A DNA stretch of 64,000 bases, taken from the NCBI GenBank assembly GCA_963921825.1, contig OY997594.1, forward strand, positions 58,761,675 through 58,825,674, read 5' to 3'. Source of the DNA: Erodium maritimum (taxonomy: Eukaryota; Streptophyta; Magnoliopsida; Geraniales; Geraniaceae). Below the pieces are notes generated by a model, which did not search any database, had not been told where the DNA came from, and worked only from the letters and a program-made list of their open reading frames with translations. A program made the translations under genes and the position numbers. Below, piece by piece: positions 1 to 11,861 of this stretch (positions are counted from its first letter, which is position 1; every line of letters begins with the position of its first letter).

Positions 1-172
1 GGATTGAGGAACACTCCGTTTGGTTATTAATTTAGGTTTTATGATGGTCTAAGATTGTGGTACCGAGCAAGGAAGGAAGGAAGAACTTGGACCCGAGCTA
101 GAAGAGCGAAGATCACGCCGGAACCCGTGTGAAGAACGGAGTTGTGACTACCGAGTTTGACAACAGAGTTTT
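1..172. repeat. Left flank of the Tekay-like insertion, probably family B LTR
   Basis: No gene is visible. This stretch and the one from 10,737 were continuous before the chromovirus inserted, because the last five bases (168-172, GTTTT) are repeated directly after the element at 10,737-10,741. The continuation at 10,742 closely matches family B LTR sequence around 20,490, so this flank should be an upstream part of the same kind of LTR. Its own similarity to 20,380-20,490 is weak (both contain ACCGAG, AGCTAG-like and AAGA blocks), so the assignment rests mainly on the right-hand side. Confidence 0.5.
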
Positions 173-2076
173 TGTAAGAACCACTCCCGGTCAACGCCAG
201 TCAAATCTGCGAAAAACAGGAAAATTTAAGACAGACACTTAATTGAACCTTAATTTGACCCTGAGGGTCATACCGGCTTAAGTTGACCCCGATATCGACC
301 AAAGTGAGTACCGAGGGACTCAGGGCAACTTTCTGACCGATTTGGGAAATGTTGACATTTCGCTGGAAAAGTCAACCGAGCGACGTTTTGGTACGTTCGA
401 GGCCCGTTTTGGATCCAAAAATCTTAGTCGTCGTCACAGCGGTCTTAGTTGAGCCGTTTCCTTGTAGCCCGTGAAGTTTCGTAATTTCTTGGAAAAAGTG
501 CCCGTTCGGAGCCCGAAACGTCCGAATTTCATGAATCTGATTGGAAAATATCTAGAAGATATTTTTAAAAAGGTGTGGGACTCACTTGCCACATGTCACC
601 AATGTGGTGGTGTTTGGTTTATTGGACAAAACAAGAAGACTACAAGGACAAGGGGGTTCGGCCAAGGGTTTGGAAAAAAGAGAAAAAAATAGGTTTTAGA
701 GAGAGAAAAGAAGAGAGACGAAAGGGAGAGAAAAGAGAAGAGGTTTGGGGGATTTGTGAAATTCTCGATTATCAAGCCGTTGGATCGTCTCAAAGATAGA
801 AGAATCAAGCTCACACCGTCATTCTCTACGGTGAGCATCTAACCGAATTTCGTTTTGTTAAGTTTGGAAATTAGGGTTTGGTTTGAAACTAGTAGCTTAT
901 GGTGGTGTTGAGGTGTGGGGCTCGTTGGAGACGTTTTGGAGCGAGATTGGGACATTTTCTGGTGACCGGAGGCTCGGGGGAGCTCCGGCAACCGTGCACG
1001 GTGGCTGGCCGGCCTTGTAGGGTGGCTGGCCGGAGCTAGGTCCGGCCACCACCATGGTGGACCGGCCCTAGCCACCCACGGCCAAAGAGGGTCGGGTGGG
1101 GCCCACGTGCTCGGGTGTTCGGGTTTCGTGTTCGGGTGGTTTAGGACGTTCCCCTAGTCATTAATCTACACCCGGATCGAAATTTGGAATTAAATTGTGA
1201 AAGTTGTAATTGACGGGTTTAGAAACTTTAAACGCAAATTAAATTACTCGGAAGTCGGAAATCGATTCCGTCGAGTGCATAGGAACCCTTGAATTATTCT
1301 AAGACCGTAGAAACGAAAACGGTAATTTTCAGAGCCCTGGAAGGACGTTTACAAAACCCGGGCAGATTCGCCATGTCGGGCGAATCGGGCTTTTCCGGGT
1401 CCATTATCGACAATGTCGAGTAATTGGGAAGTATGGGACTGATCGACATTGTCGGGGGAAGTTCCGTGGGGCAGGCTCAAGCCCAGCCGGTTGGCAACCG
1501 GTACTGAGCAGCTGGAGTGCGATCCTTTGTGATCTTGTTTGGTGGGCGATCCTTTGTGATCTTAGGTGTTACGTGGTTGTCTTGGTGTCCTTGGTGGAGG
1601 TCGTAATCGCTGTGTCGGGTCTACATTACGTGTCCAGGTGTTTAGTCGGTTGAGGAAGGTAACAGTTTGTGTGTCAGTCGGGTTACTTGAGTTTGGGGAT
1701 AGTAGTCCCCGGTGTTGGGTTTGTTGTTGGTGTTACCGGCATTGTCTGCTAAGTATGCCGTAGTCAGTCTGTTATTCGTGGTGGTGAGCGAACGCTCACC
1801 CCTAGCTGCTTTTCCTACAGGTATTGGTCGCGGGACGGACTAAGTGAGCTTCCGAAGCTTGAAGAGCTAGAAGCGGGAGTCCGGGTTTACTTTTGAGTCT
1901 AGCGACGTATGCCTTGTATTTTGTCCGCTTGTTGGGACGTACTTTTGAGTTGTAAATAATTATTTTGGTTAAGTAAATGGTGGTTTTAAAGTGATTTATT
2001 TAAAAGGTTTGAAAATGTTTTATTGTTTTAAACGTTCGCGTTCCGGGTTCGGTTCTACTGAATTTGGGGCGTGACA
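173..2076 (+). repeat. 5' LTR of the Tekay-like element (1,904 bp, internally deleted)
   Basis: It aligns end to end with the 3' LTR at 7,665-10,736 but is 1,168 bp shorter. The main missing segment corresponds to about 8,950-10,108 of the 3' LTR, including the 60-bp minisatellite. The join in the 5' LTR is at about 1,456, where GACATTGTC runs directly into GGGGGAAGTT. A perfect 18-bp palindrome (GGTGAGCG, AA, CGCTCACC) lies at 1,783-1,800 and is followed by CCCTAG and a pyrimidine-rich stretch ending ACAG. Inverted copies of CGACATTGTCG occur near 1,407-1,456. Short LTR reading frames such as 1,566-1,763 recur at the same place in the other LTR and carry no recognisable domain. Confidence 0.93.
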
Positions 2077-2078
2077 AC

Positions 2079-2097
2079 TTGGTATTAGAGATCGAGG
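2079..2097 (+). promoter_or_regulatory. Primer-binding site of the Tekay-like element
   Basis: TTGGTATTAGAG starts three bases after the 5' LTR. It resembles the usual plant initiator-methionine tRNA primer site TGGTATCAGAGC with a mismatch. The position just inside the 5' LTR is as expected for minus-strand priming. Confidence 0.8.
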
Positions 2098-2822
2098 TTT
2101 CACACCTCGGACTGTACGTCAATTAGGTGGGGAGAGTCGAGTCAGTAAAGTCCCGTCGTGCGTTGGGTACGCAAGTCGGAAACCGTGTGTAGACCCGTAG
2201 TGTTTTGAGTCCCGTTTGTGTTTGTGTGTATGTGCAGTACGGTTATTACTGGCATACTGTTTGTGTGTTGTTGTGTAAAACGTTTTAAGCTATCGCGACT
2301 CGACTCAAGGGAGCCCCTGTAGTCGAGCGTGACGGTGTTGACATCAAATGGGTACAATGTAGTTCGGGGACGCCTGGACCGGGTTGTAACTACGTTATGT
2401 CAAGAAATGAGGTTTTATAATGAAAGGGAAAGGTTTTAAAAATTGGTTGGCCCTATGGGCGTGTTTTGATTTTGGTTGGCCTGGTGGGTGTAGTTCGACT
2501 TTGGTTGGCCCGGTGGGCGTGTATTGTTGTTGTTTAGCCTTGTTGGCTTGTGATTGAGGTTGGGTGACTTGGATTCGTTTGAGAGTCGTGTGCAGCTGAG
2601 TGTCGTTTTTGAGTGACGTTCACGATTGCGTCAGGTCGTTTGAGTTTTCCTTGACGTATTATTATAATTGTAGTATCGATAGCGTGAGCGGTGTGACGTT
2701 TTAGTAAGGAGTACGGTAGGGTAGACGTAGACCGTGTGAACGCTAGTGTATTTGAGCATGTCGTCGTTATATAAATTTTCAAACTAAACGTTTGCGTGTA
2801 TCCGTGCAGAGGATACCGACAC

Positions 2823-4290
2823 ATGGCTCGTGGCAGACGAGGACGATCAGCCGTGACACGGGGACGGGCGCCCGCGCGTGGTAGAAGGGGATGGTCAGTA
2901 GGGGCACCAGGACGGATACCCACCGTCGAGCCCGCCGAGTACGCGGAAGCATAGGGTACTCCTGTCAGAGAGGGCAGGAGGAACGACGCGGGACCATCTA
3001 CGGGCACGCCCAGCGTCCCGCCGGTCGCAGACCCTCCCACTACGACCGCCCTGGACGAGCTGACCAGGACATTGCAGAGTTTGTTGGCGATCATCGCCAG
3101 TAGAGAGTCGACATCGCCAGCTCTAGAGACAACAGCTGTCCCAGCGAGGCCCGTTCAGGCCGAGGACCATACGGCCCGGACACTGCTGGACTTTCTGAAG
3201 CTGGGCATACCCACATTTGTCGGGGAGCCGAACCCCGACCTAGCCGAGAGATGGCTGGAGCAGGTCACGCGGGACCTGGACACCTCAGGCATCGAGGATG
3301 GTCACAGAAGAGTGTCCTTTGCAGCTCATCAGCTGAGAGACAGCGCCTACCAGCTGAGGGGCGTGTGAGGGACAGAGTCGAGCATGACTACGGTATCTTC
3401 CAAACGGTCTTTCCGGCGCAGTATTTCCCCGAGTCGGCTCGGATGGACCGACATCGGCAGTTCCTGGAACTACAGCAGGATGGGATGTCAGTGGCAGAAT
3501 ATGAGGCCAGATTCACGGCCCTGACCAGATTCGCGCCTGAAATGGTGGCGATAGAGCAGAACCGTTGTCTGCGGTTCGAGGGGGGCTGAGGCCGGTGATT
3601 CGGGATCGAGTTCTTGCGTTGAGGTTATGGGAGTACTCAGAGCTCGTGGACACTGCAGCGACAATGGAGCAGGGTCTCCGAGATGCAGCCAGGACCCGTG
3701 AGGTTCGACAGCGGCCGACCAGTGTTGCGGGGCCGTCCGAGTCCCGAGACTCGAGGAGACAGAGGACTATGGTGTACTTTCGGCCGTAGGCTCAGCAGGG
3801 CGGAGCGAGACAGGTGGGGTCGGTGGCGTCAGTGGGGCCAATCACTGCAGAGAGGAGGCCGGTATGCTTTACCTGCGGGCATTCAAGCCACTTCCAGCGA
3901 GAGTGTTCGATGGGAGGAGGGCACGCGGCATCACTAGTGGTCAGACAAACAGACCTGAGCAGGGGACCGAGGGGCGGCGGTGCCAGATGCCACCAGTGCG
4001 GCCGGTTTGGACACATAGCTAGGGCGTGCCCTGAGCAGGGCGGGGGGACGTCGGGGCAGCAACCGCAGTTGTCGCATACCGGGCAATCACCCCGGGCTCG
4101 CCAGTATCAGATTCAGCCGTCGAGGTTCTTGCAGCCGTCTACGAGCGCACCAGTTCCGAGACAGCAGCAGGGATCTGGGTATTCAGTAGTCAGTGCGCCG
4201 GGACAGAGGCAACAAGCGTCGCAGGGGAGAGTGTACGCAGTTACCGACTCCCGGGACCCAGGATCCACTACCTACCGCGAGACCATTTAG
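2823..4290 (+). pseudogene. gag of the Tekay-like element (broken)
   Basis: The ATG at 2,823 opens an arginine- and glycine-rich N-terminus, followed by a capsid-like segment (for example LGIPTFVGEPNPDLAERW near 3,200 and FPESARMDRHRQFLELQQ near 3,430). Two CX2CX4HX4C zinc knuckles lie near 3,863-3,910 (CFTCGHSSHFQREC) and 3,990-4,035 (CHQCGRFGHIARAC). These features identify the RNA-binding structural polyprotein. The frame is broken by a stop at 2,952-2,954, frame changes near 3,355 and 3,580, and stops at 3,787-3,789 and 4,288-4,290. Apart from these breaks the protein is well preserved. Confidence 0.9.
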
Positions 4291-4302
4291 GGTACGTGTT
4301 TA

Positions 4303-7300
4303 TTGTGTCATTTATGGGCGTTGTTCTTATTTGATATCGGGGCTTCACACTCTTTTATTTCGTTGAGTTGTGCTGAGAGGTTGGGGCTGAGTTTAGAGCC
4401 GTTGAGTCCACCCCTGTGCCTGGACACCCCGGTTGGGGGTTATGTATTGTTGACTAGGGTCTGTCGTGCCTGCGAAATTAGAGTCGCACAATGTCCTTGC
4501 CCTGGTGACCTTCTCGTGCTGGGAATGACGACCTTTGACGTGATCTTGGGAATGGACTGGCTGGCGAAGTACCGAGCCAATATCGACTGCTACAGGCGAC
4601 GAGTGACAGTGTCAGCAGGCAACACGAAGGTGTCGTGTGTGCTGGGTAGTAAGAGCGGGGTTTTCCTGTCGGCGTTGTCCGCAGTGGAGGAAGTATCGGC
4701 TGTGCAGAGCCGAGAGTTGCCGCGAGTGGTATGCGAGTTCCCCGAGGTCTTCCCTGAGGAGTTGTGCGGGTTGCCACCGGAACGTGAGGTGGAGTTCGGG
4801 ATTGACCTGGTGCCGGGAACGGCAGCGATATCGATGGCGCCTTACAGGTTTGCGCCGGCAGAGTTGATCGAGCTGAAGCGTTAGCTCGAGGAGCTTCAGG
4901 AGAAGGGATTTATCCGTCCGAGCGTATCGCCGTGGGGAGCACCAGCACTCTTCGTGAAGAAGAAAAGTGGAGAGCTTCGGATGTGTATAGATTACCGGAA
5001 GCTGAACCGGGTTACGGTGAAGAACCAATACCCGATGCCGAGGATTGATGACTTGTTCGACCAGTTGAGAGGGTCGACCTGTTTCTCGAAGATCGATCTG
5101 CGATCCGGATATTACCAGTTGCGAGTCCGAGAGCGGGACGTCACGAAGACTGCATTCCGGACACGCTATGGGCATTACGAGTTCTTGGTGATGCCGTTTG
5201 GACTGACGAATGCACCTGCAGCGTTCATGGATCTGATGAACAGTACATTCCGTCCGTACTTAGATCTGTTTGTGGTGGTGTTCGTAGACGACATCTTGAT
5301 CTATTCGCATAGCGAGGCGGCACATGAGGTACATCTGAGAACTGTTCTGACCCTGCTACGCACGCATCAGCTATATGCCAACCTGGAGAAGTGCGAGTTT
5401 TGGCTCACTGAGGTGAAATTCCTCGGTCACATTGTATCCCGTGACGGTATACTGGTTGATCCGTCGAAGATCAACACGGTTTCGAAGTGGGCACGGCCCA
5501 CGGGTGTCTTCGAGATCCGCAGCTTTCTGGGGTTGGCAGGCTATTATCGACGATTTGTCCAGGACTTTGCGCGACTAGCCGCGCCGATGACTCTGTTGAC
5601 GCGCAAGGGAGTCGGGTTTGTGTGGATAGAGGATTGTGAACGTGCGTTCACGAAGTTGAAGACTCGCCTGACTACCGTTCTAGTATTGGTAGTGCCAGAG
5701 AGAGGGATCAGGTATGAGGTCTACTGTGATGCGTCCGGGGAAGGACTGGGTTGTGTACTGATGCAGTTGGGTAGAGTTGTCGCTTATGGCTCCAGGTAGT
5801 TGAAGACACACGAGCGCAACTATCCTACCCATGACTTGGAGCTAGCAGCAGTCGTGTTTGCGCTAAAAGGCTGGCGGTATTATCTGTATGGCGAGGGATT
5901 TCAGGTGTTCTCGGATCACAAGAGCCTCAAGTACATCTTTTACCAACGAGACCTGAACATGCGCCAGCGGCGATGGATGGAGCTACTTGAGGAGTACGAC
6001 TTTGAGCTACACTACCATCCGGGTAAGGCGAACGTGGTCGCCGACGCCCTTAGTAGGAAGTCGATTCCGAGTCATGTTAGCATATCAGTCCGAGAGTGGG
6101 ACATGATGGGGGAACTGAGCACGTTCGGGCTTGACCTAAGGAGATTACGGGTGGCGTGGCCATGTGCTCATTGGTGGCTCATCCCTCACAACTTGCCCGA
6201 GTGTTGGAGGCGCAGTCGGAGGACGTCGAGACGTTAGTGATCCGAGAGAGGGTCGTCAGCGGTGACGAGGTGGTAGGCTGGGAGATCAGTGCAGATTGGG
6301 GGTTACGGTATCGAGGAGGGTTATTTGTGTCGGGCAACTGTAGAGACGACGTGTTGCGAGAGTCACATCATTCGCGTCTTACAGTGCAGCCGGGTGGCAC
6401 CAAGATGTACCGTGACATCAGGCGGCACTTCTGGTGGCGCGGGATGCGGAGAGCGGTCGCAGAATTTGTGTCGAGGTGTCTCGTCTGTCAGCAGGTGAAG
6501 GCCGAACATCAGTGTCCCGCCGGGTTGTTGCAGCCACTGCCGATTTTCCAATGGAAGTTGGAGCATATCACGATGGACTTCGTGTGTGGACTGCCGAGAT
6601 CGCCAAAGGGACACGACGCCGTATGGGTAGTAGTCGATCAGTTGACCAAGTCGGCCCATTTCCTGGCTATGAGGATGATTGATCCGGTCGACAAGTTGAG
6701 CAGCCTGTACATTCAGGAGATAGTGCGTCACCATGGGGTCCCTGTGTCAATAGTGTCTGACAGGGATACTCGTTTCACGTCCAGATTTTGGCCGAGTCTG
6801 CAGACCGCGTTGGGGACCGAGGTCCTACTCAGTACAACACACCATCCCCAGACAGACGGTCAGTCCGAGCGCACTATTCAGATCTTGGAAGATATGTTGC
6901 GGGCATGTGTGCTGGACTTCAGGGGATCATGGGAGACCCACCTGCCGTTGGTCGAGTTCGCCTACAACAACAGCTTCCAGGCCAATATTGGGATGACACT
7001 GTTCGAAGCGTTGTATGGGAGGCCGTGTCGATCGCCAGTGAGTTGGGCAGAGGTGGGGGACAAGAGTCTGTTGGGGCCAGATCTTGTCAGAGAGACGACA
7101 GAGAAGGTCGCGCTGATACGCGAGCGGTTGAAGACTCCGTAGAGTCGGCAGAAGAGCTATGCCGACAGACGACGTCGACCTCTTGAGTTCGCAGTCGGGG
7201 ATCACATGTTCCTGAAGGTGAGCCCGAGGAAGGGACTGGTACGGTTCAGACGCAGCGGGGGAAAGTTAGCCCCGCGGTACATTGGCCCTTTCGAAATCTT

Positions 7301-7586
7301 GAGCAGAGTGGGGGCAGTGGCTTATCGTCTGGCGTTACCACCGCAACTTGGGAGAGTTCATAACATCTTCCACGTGTCCCAGTTCCCGCAGTACAATGCG
7401 GACCCCTCCCACGTCATTGAGTGGACAAATATCGAGGTGGCTGACGATGTCTCCTATGAGGAGCAGCCGGTTCGGATCATGGACACACATGAGCAGGTCC
7501 TACGTGGCAAGGTTATCCGCCTAGTACGGGTACAGTGGAGGCATCACGGGGCTGAGTCGACTTGGGAGCACGAGGACAAGGTTTGA
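4303..7586 (+). pseudogene. pol of the Tekay-like element: PR-RT-RNaseH-IN-chromodomain (broken)
   Basis: Domains in order: an aspartic protease whose active-site region reads FDIGASHSFIS, with Ile where Ser or Thr is usual after the Asp (near 4,330); reverse transcriptase (about 4,880-5,430) with [17 protein letters not shown] and the catalytic FVDDILIYS; RNase H (about 5,690-6,060, YCDASGEG and [10 protein letters not shown]); integrase (about 6,350-7,000) with an HHCC zinc region ending CLVCQQVK and a DDE core including TMDF, SDRDTRF and HPQTDGQSE. The end near 7,440-7,586 resembles a chromodomain (ILD-like RIMDTHEQVLRGK, VQWRHHG, STWE). In-frame stops are at 4,882-4,884, 5,797-5,799 and 7,140-7,142, with a frame change near 6,160. 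The RT catalytic residues are intact, so the stops rather than active-site loss kill it. Confidence 0.93.
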
Positions 7587-7651
7587 GCGTACCCCGCGTT
7601 GTTCGTTTCCTGAGGTACGTCTGTTTTAACTTTCGTGGACGAAATTCCTTT

Positions 7652-7664
7652 AAGGGGGGAAGAT
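7652..7664 (+). promoter_or_regulatory. Polypurine tract of the Tekay-like element
   Basis: AAGGGGGGAAGA immediately precedes the 3' LTR start TGTAAG. The purine run in this position is the expected plus-strand primer. Confidence 0.85.
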
Positions 7665-10600
7665 TGTAAGAACCACTCCCGGTCAACGCCAGTCAAATCT
7701 GCGAAAAACAAGAAAATTTAAAAAATTTAAGACAGACACTTAATTGAACCTAAATTTGACCCCGAGGGTCATACCGGACTTAAGTTGACCCTAATATCGA
7801 CCAAAGTGAGTTCCGCGGGACTCAGGGCAACTTTCTGACCGATTTGGGAAATGTTGACATTTCGCTGGAAAAGTCAACCGAGCGACGTTTTGGTCCGTTC
7901 GAGGACTGTTTTGGATCCAAAAAGCTTAGTTGTCGTCACAACGGTCTTAGTTGAGCCGTTTCCTTGTAGCCCGTCAAGTTTCGTAATTTCTTAGAAAAAC
8001 TACCCGTTCGGGGCCCGAAACGTCCGAATTTCGCGAATCTGATTGAAAAATATCTGGAAGATATTTTCCAAAAAGGTGTGGGACCCACTTGCCACATGTC
8101 ACCAATGTGGTGGTGTTAGGTTTATTGGACAAAACAAGAAGACTACAAGGACAAGGGGGGTTCGGCCAAGGGTTAGAAAAAGATAAAAAAAAAATAGGTT
8201 TTAGAGAGAGAAAAGAAGAGAGAAAAAAGGGAGAGAAAAGAGAAGAGGTTTGGGGGATTTATGACGTTTCTCGATCATCAAACCGTTGGATCGTCTCAAA
8301 GATAGAAGAATCAAGCTCACACCGTCATTCTCTACGGTGAGCATCTAACCGAATTTCGTTTTGTTAAGTTTGGAAGTTAGGGTTTGGTTTGAAACTAGTA
8401 GCTTATGGTGGTGTTGAGGTGTGGGGCTTGTTGGAGACGTTTTGGAGCGAGATTGGGACGTTTTCCGGTGACCGTGCACGGTGGCTGGCCGGCCTTGTAG
8501 GGTGGCTGGCCGGAGCTAGGACCGGCCACCACCATGGTGGACCGGCCCAAACCGGCCCTAGCCACCCACGGCCAAAGAGGGTCGGGTGGGGCCCACGTGC
8601 TCGGGTGTTCGGGTTTCGTATTCGGGTGGTTTAGGACGTTCCCCGAGTCATTAATCTATACCCGGATCGAAATTTGGAATTAAATTGTGAAAGTTGTAAT
8701 TGACGGGTTTAGAAACTTTAAACGCAAATTAAATTACTCGGAAGTCGGAAATCGATTCCGTAGAGTGCATAGGAACCCTTGAATTATTCTAAGGCCGTAG
8801 ATACGAAAACGGGAATTTTCGGAGCCCCGGAAGGAAGTTTTCAAAACCCGGGCAGATTCGTCATGTCTGGCGAATCGGGCTTTTCCGGGTCCATTATCGA
8901 CAATGTCGAGTAATTGGAAAGTTTGGGAGTGATCGACATTGTCAGGGTTACTTTTGGGCGTCAAGTTTATTAAAATTCAGTTTATGCCTGCAAGCTTAAA
9001 AGCGTTTAAAATTGTGTTCTTATTAGATCGTGCCACCGACAGAGGAAATGGAAAGCTAGGCGAGTGAACGAGATCACGCCGGAGCTTGTTTGTGAGCTTT
9101 TGGAGAAAGCATACGAGGTAGGGTAAAGTAGCCGGATCTCGGCCCTGACTAGGGAAAGTTAACAGTCGAAATGCATGTGACACTTGGGTGTCGTGGGTTA
9201 AGTAAGTTTATCGAACAATAGAAAGGCAGGCGACACCGGGTGGTGTCGTATGATACGGAAACGTATCGAACAATAGAAATGCATGTGACACTTAGTAGTG
9301 TCGTAGGAGCAGTGAACTTTCGATATTAGAATTACTGAAGGCATTGGGTTATGCCCGGAGGTTGATTGTTTAGTTTGTGTCTTGGGTGGCCATGAGAGCC
9401 CGTGTTTTATTGTTGGTGTCTTGGGTGGCCATGAGTTCCCGTTGGGTTGTTGAACCCGTGTTATTTTATTGTTGGTGTCTTGGGTGGCCATGAGTGCATG
9501 TGGGGTTGTTGAACCCGTGTTATTTTTATTGTTGGTGTCTTGGGTGGCCATGAGTGCCAGTGGGGTTGTTGAACCCGTGTTATTTTATTGTTGGTGTCTT
9601 GGGTGGCCATGAGTGCCCGTTGGGTTGTTGAACCCGTGTTATTTTATTGTTGGTGTCTTGGGTGGCCATGAGTGCCCGTGGGGTTGTTGAACCCGTGTTA
9701 TTTTTATTGTTGGTGTCTTGGGTGGCCATGAGTGCCCGTGGGGTTGTTGAACCCGTGTTTTACTGTTGGAGTCTTGGGTGGCCATGAGTGCCCGTGGGGT
9801 TGTTGAACATGTGTTGTTGCTGTTGTTGACTTTGGTTGTGGACAGTCTCTGCCCGAGGTTGGGGGCCCGCCTGACAAGAAAGGGGTCCCGTGGTTCGCGC
9901 GCGTGTGCATTGTTTAGACGAGGTTGGGGGCCCACCTAACAAGAAAGGGGTCCTAGGGCCACGTGTCGTGGGGCTTGGCCCGCCTTCCGGGTTAACCACC
10001 GGAAAAGGGGTGCATTCATCGGCGATGGAGGGTTGCTCCCCTTCCGACTAGCTATCGGAATAGTAGCTCTGTATGTATCGCTAACAGGTCGACCGCCTGG
10101 CCCGCCAGAGACCGGGGGAAGTTGCGTGGGGCAGGCTCAAGCCCAGCCGGTTGACAACCGGTACTGAGCAGCTATAGTGCGATCCTTTGTGATCTTGTTT
10201 GGTGTGCGATCCTTTGTGATCTTGGGTGTTGCGTGGTTGTCTTGGTGTCCTTGGTGGAGGTCGTAACCGCTGTGTCGGGTCTACATTACGTGTCCGGGTG
10301 TTGAGTCGGTTGAGGAAGGTAACAGTTTGTGTGTCAGTCGGGTTACTTGAGTTTGGGGATAGTAGTCCCCGGTGTTGGGTTTGTTGTTGGTGTTACCGGC
10401 ATTGTCTGCTAAGTATGCCGTAGTCAGTCTGTTATTCGTGGTGGTGAGCGAACGCTCACCCCTAGCTGCTTTTCCTACATGTACTGGTCGCGGGACGGAC
10501 TAGGTGAGCTTCCGAAGCTTGAAGAGCTAGGAGCGGGAGTCCGGGTTTACTTTTGATTCTAGCGACGTACGCCTTGTATTTTGTCCGCTTGTTGGGACGT

Positions 10601-10736
10601 ACTTTTGAGTTGTAAATAATTATTTTGGTTAAGTAAATGGTGGTTTTAAAGTGATTTATTTAAAATGTTTGAAAATGTTTTATTGTTTTAAACGTTCGCG
10701 TTCCGGGTTCGGTTCTACTGAATTTGGGGCGTGACA
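7665..10736 (+). repeat. 3' LTR of the Tekay-like element (3,072 bp, full length)
   Basis: It runs from TGTAAGAACC to GGGGCGTGACA and matches the 5' LTR closely outside the segment deleted there. It carries the minisatellite at 9,377-9,830, the 18-bp palindrome at 10,443-10,460, and GGGGGCCCxCCT-type GC-rich blocks near 9,865-9,960. It is followed by the right copy of the GTTTT target duplication. Confidence 0.93.
9377..9830 (+). repeat. Minisatellite, about 60-bp unit, about eight copies, inside the LTR
   Basis: The unit contains GTGTCTTGGGTGGCCATGAG followed by TGCCCGTGGGGTTGTTGAAC and a T-rich spacer. Copies begin near 9,377, 9,416, 9,475, 9,535, 9,595, 9,654, 9,714 and 9,769. The first copy is shortened. 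The same array in inverted orientation is in the solo LTR at about 22,060-22,640, so it belongs to the LTR family. Confidence 0.9.
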
Positions 10737-11860
10737 GTTTTAGAGGATTACCAAGAGGTAGGGAAAGTCTTAACTTCTTATTTAAACGCTTAGTATGCAT
10801 GTTAGGATAATAAAATCGGAAAGGTCCTAGAATTGCCTATAGGATGCGAATAACTAGAATAATCGTCTTTCAATTATTAATAAATGGATGTGTCTAGAAT
10901 GCATGTTTAGGATGAGAATAACTAGTGTAACTCGCTTTCAATACTTGGGAATTGATTTACTGGTAGAGAGGCCGTGATGAGCCCTCGGATTAGTTGTTGT
11001 GCTAGGTTCACATGCTTGGTTGCTAGTTATTAGGATAATCAAGAGTCTAATGAAACTAGTTTAACTTTATGACAGATTGGTTGAATGTTTACTTGCTTGG
11101 ATGAGTGATTACGTGTTGAATTACTTGCTTGATTGAACGGATGATCGAGTATAACTGGTTGTGCCAAGGGGTACAATCAGGTGATCGATGTACCGATGGT
11201 TCGTGACAGGTAAGTATACGGTAAGTGTGGAGTATTATTGGATGTCTTTGATGTGATGAAAGTGTGATTCGAAAAGTGTTTATTGATGGATGGATCATAG
11301 TGCATTTTCCTTATTCTTATTCTTGTAATGTTCGGTACTACACCGGGGGGTAATCTGGTGGTGTTTTGGTCAGTGGTGGTTGGCAGATAGTGCGGAATAT
11401 TGGTTGAGTATTGGAGCCTGAGGGCATTGGTTACTGGATATTATGAGGATTGATTATTGGAGCCTGAGGGCACTGGTTACTGGATATTATGGAGATTGAT
11501 TATTGGAGCCTGAGGGCATTGGTTATTGGACCCTACGGGGCAGTTGGATGGATTACTTCGTGAGAGATGGTTACTGTGGTTTCGCCCAAGTGTATGCGTC
11601 ATACGGGAGCACTACCTTGGTTCCCTATGACATATGGTCCTTTGGAGGCATTTCCGAGAATTCTGATGATAAGCGCCCATTTGGGATTGTTTCCGGTGCC
11701 CCGACGCATGTGCCTCCTCTGGACCGAGGGAAAATCTGATATGATATGGGTACTCTAGTGGATCGGAATATGGGAACCGATGTGATCCCAGAATCTATCC
11801 ATGGATCGGAGGCTTGAGAAAGCAAGTGGTTGGCGTGATATCAATTACTCCCATTTCAAA
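10737..11860 (+). repeat. Family B LTR, right-hand fragment, truncated
   Basis: From 10,742 it closely follows the solo LTR B at 20,490-21,170, and from about 11,410 it follows 24,385-24,870, sharing AATAAAATCGGAAAGGTCC, GAGCCCTCGGATTAGTTG and GGACCGAGGGAAAATCTGA. It carries three copies of the GGAGCCTGAGGGCA motif (11,424, 11,459 and 11,504). Where solo LTR B has 27 G's this copy has six (11,345-11,350). Similarity ends near 11,860, where copia coding sequence begins abruptly, so its true 3' end is missing. Confidence 0.82.
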
Positions 11861-11861
11861 G

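Larger units (their letters stand above)
173..10736 (+). mobile_element. Ty3/gypsy chromovirus, Tekay/Del-like, with both LTRs and a perfect TSD
   Basis: A complete but dead LTR retrotransposon. The LTRs start TGTAAGAACC and end GGGGCGTGACA. A perfect 5-bp duplication, GTTTT, flanks it at 168-172 and 10,737-10,741. The internal order is PBS, gag, protease, reverse transcriptase, RNase H, integrase, C-terminal chromodomain-like segment and polypurine tract, which is the gypsy order. Assignment to the Tekay/Del lineage is inferred from the very long LTRs and the chromodomain-like end after the integrase. At least five in-frame stops and about three frameshifts interrupt the coding region. A reverse-oriented solo LTR of the same family lies at 21,175-24,384. 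Confidence 0.93.

Noticed and set aside
1566..1763. Open frame in the LTR, repeated almost identically at 10,226-10,423
   Set aside because: It is kept because the two LTRs are near-identical. It has no domain and the reverse solo LTR does not preserve it.
9377..9830. Regularly spaced repeats that resemble a CRISPR array
   Set aside because: The units are contiguous tandem copies without unique spacers, inside an LTR of a plant genome.
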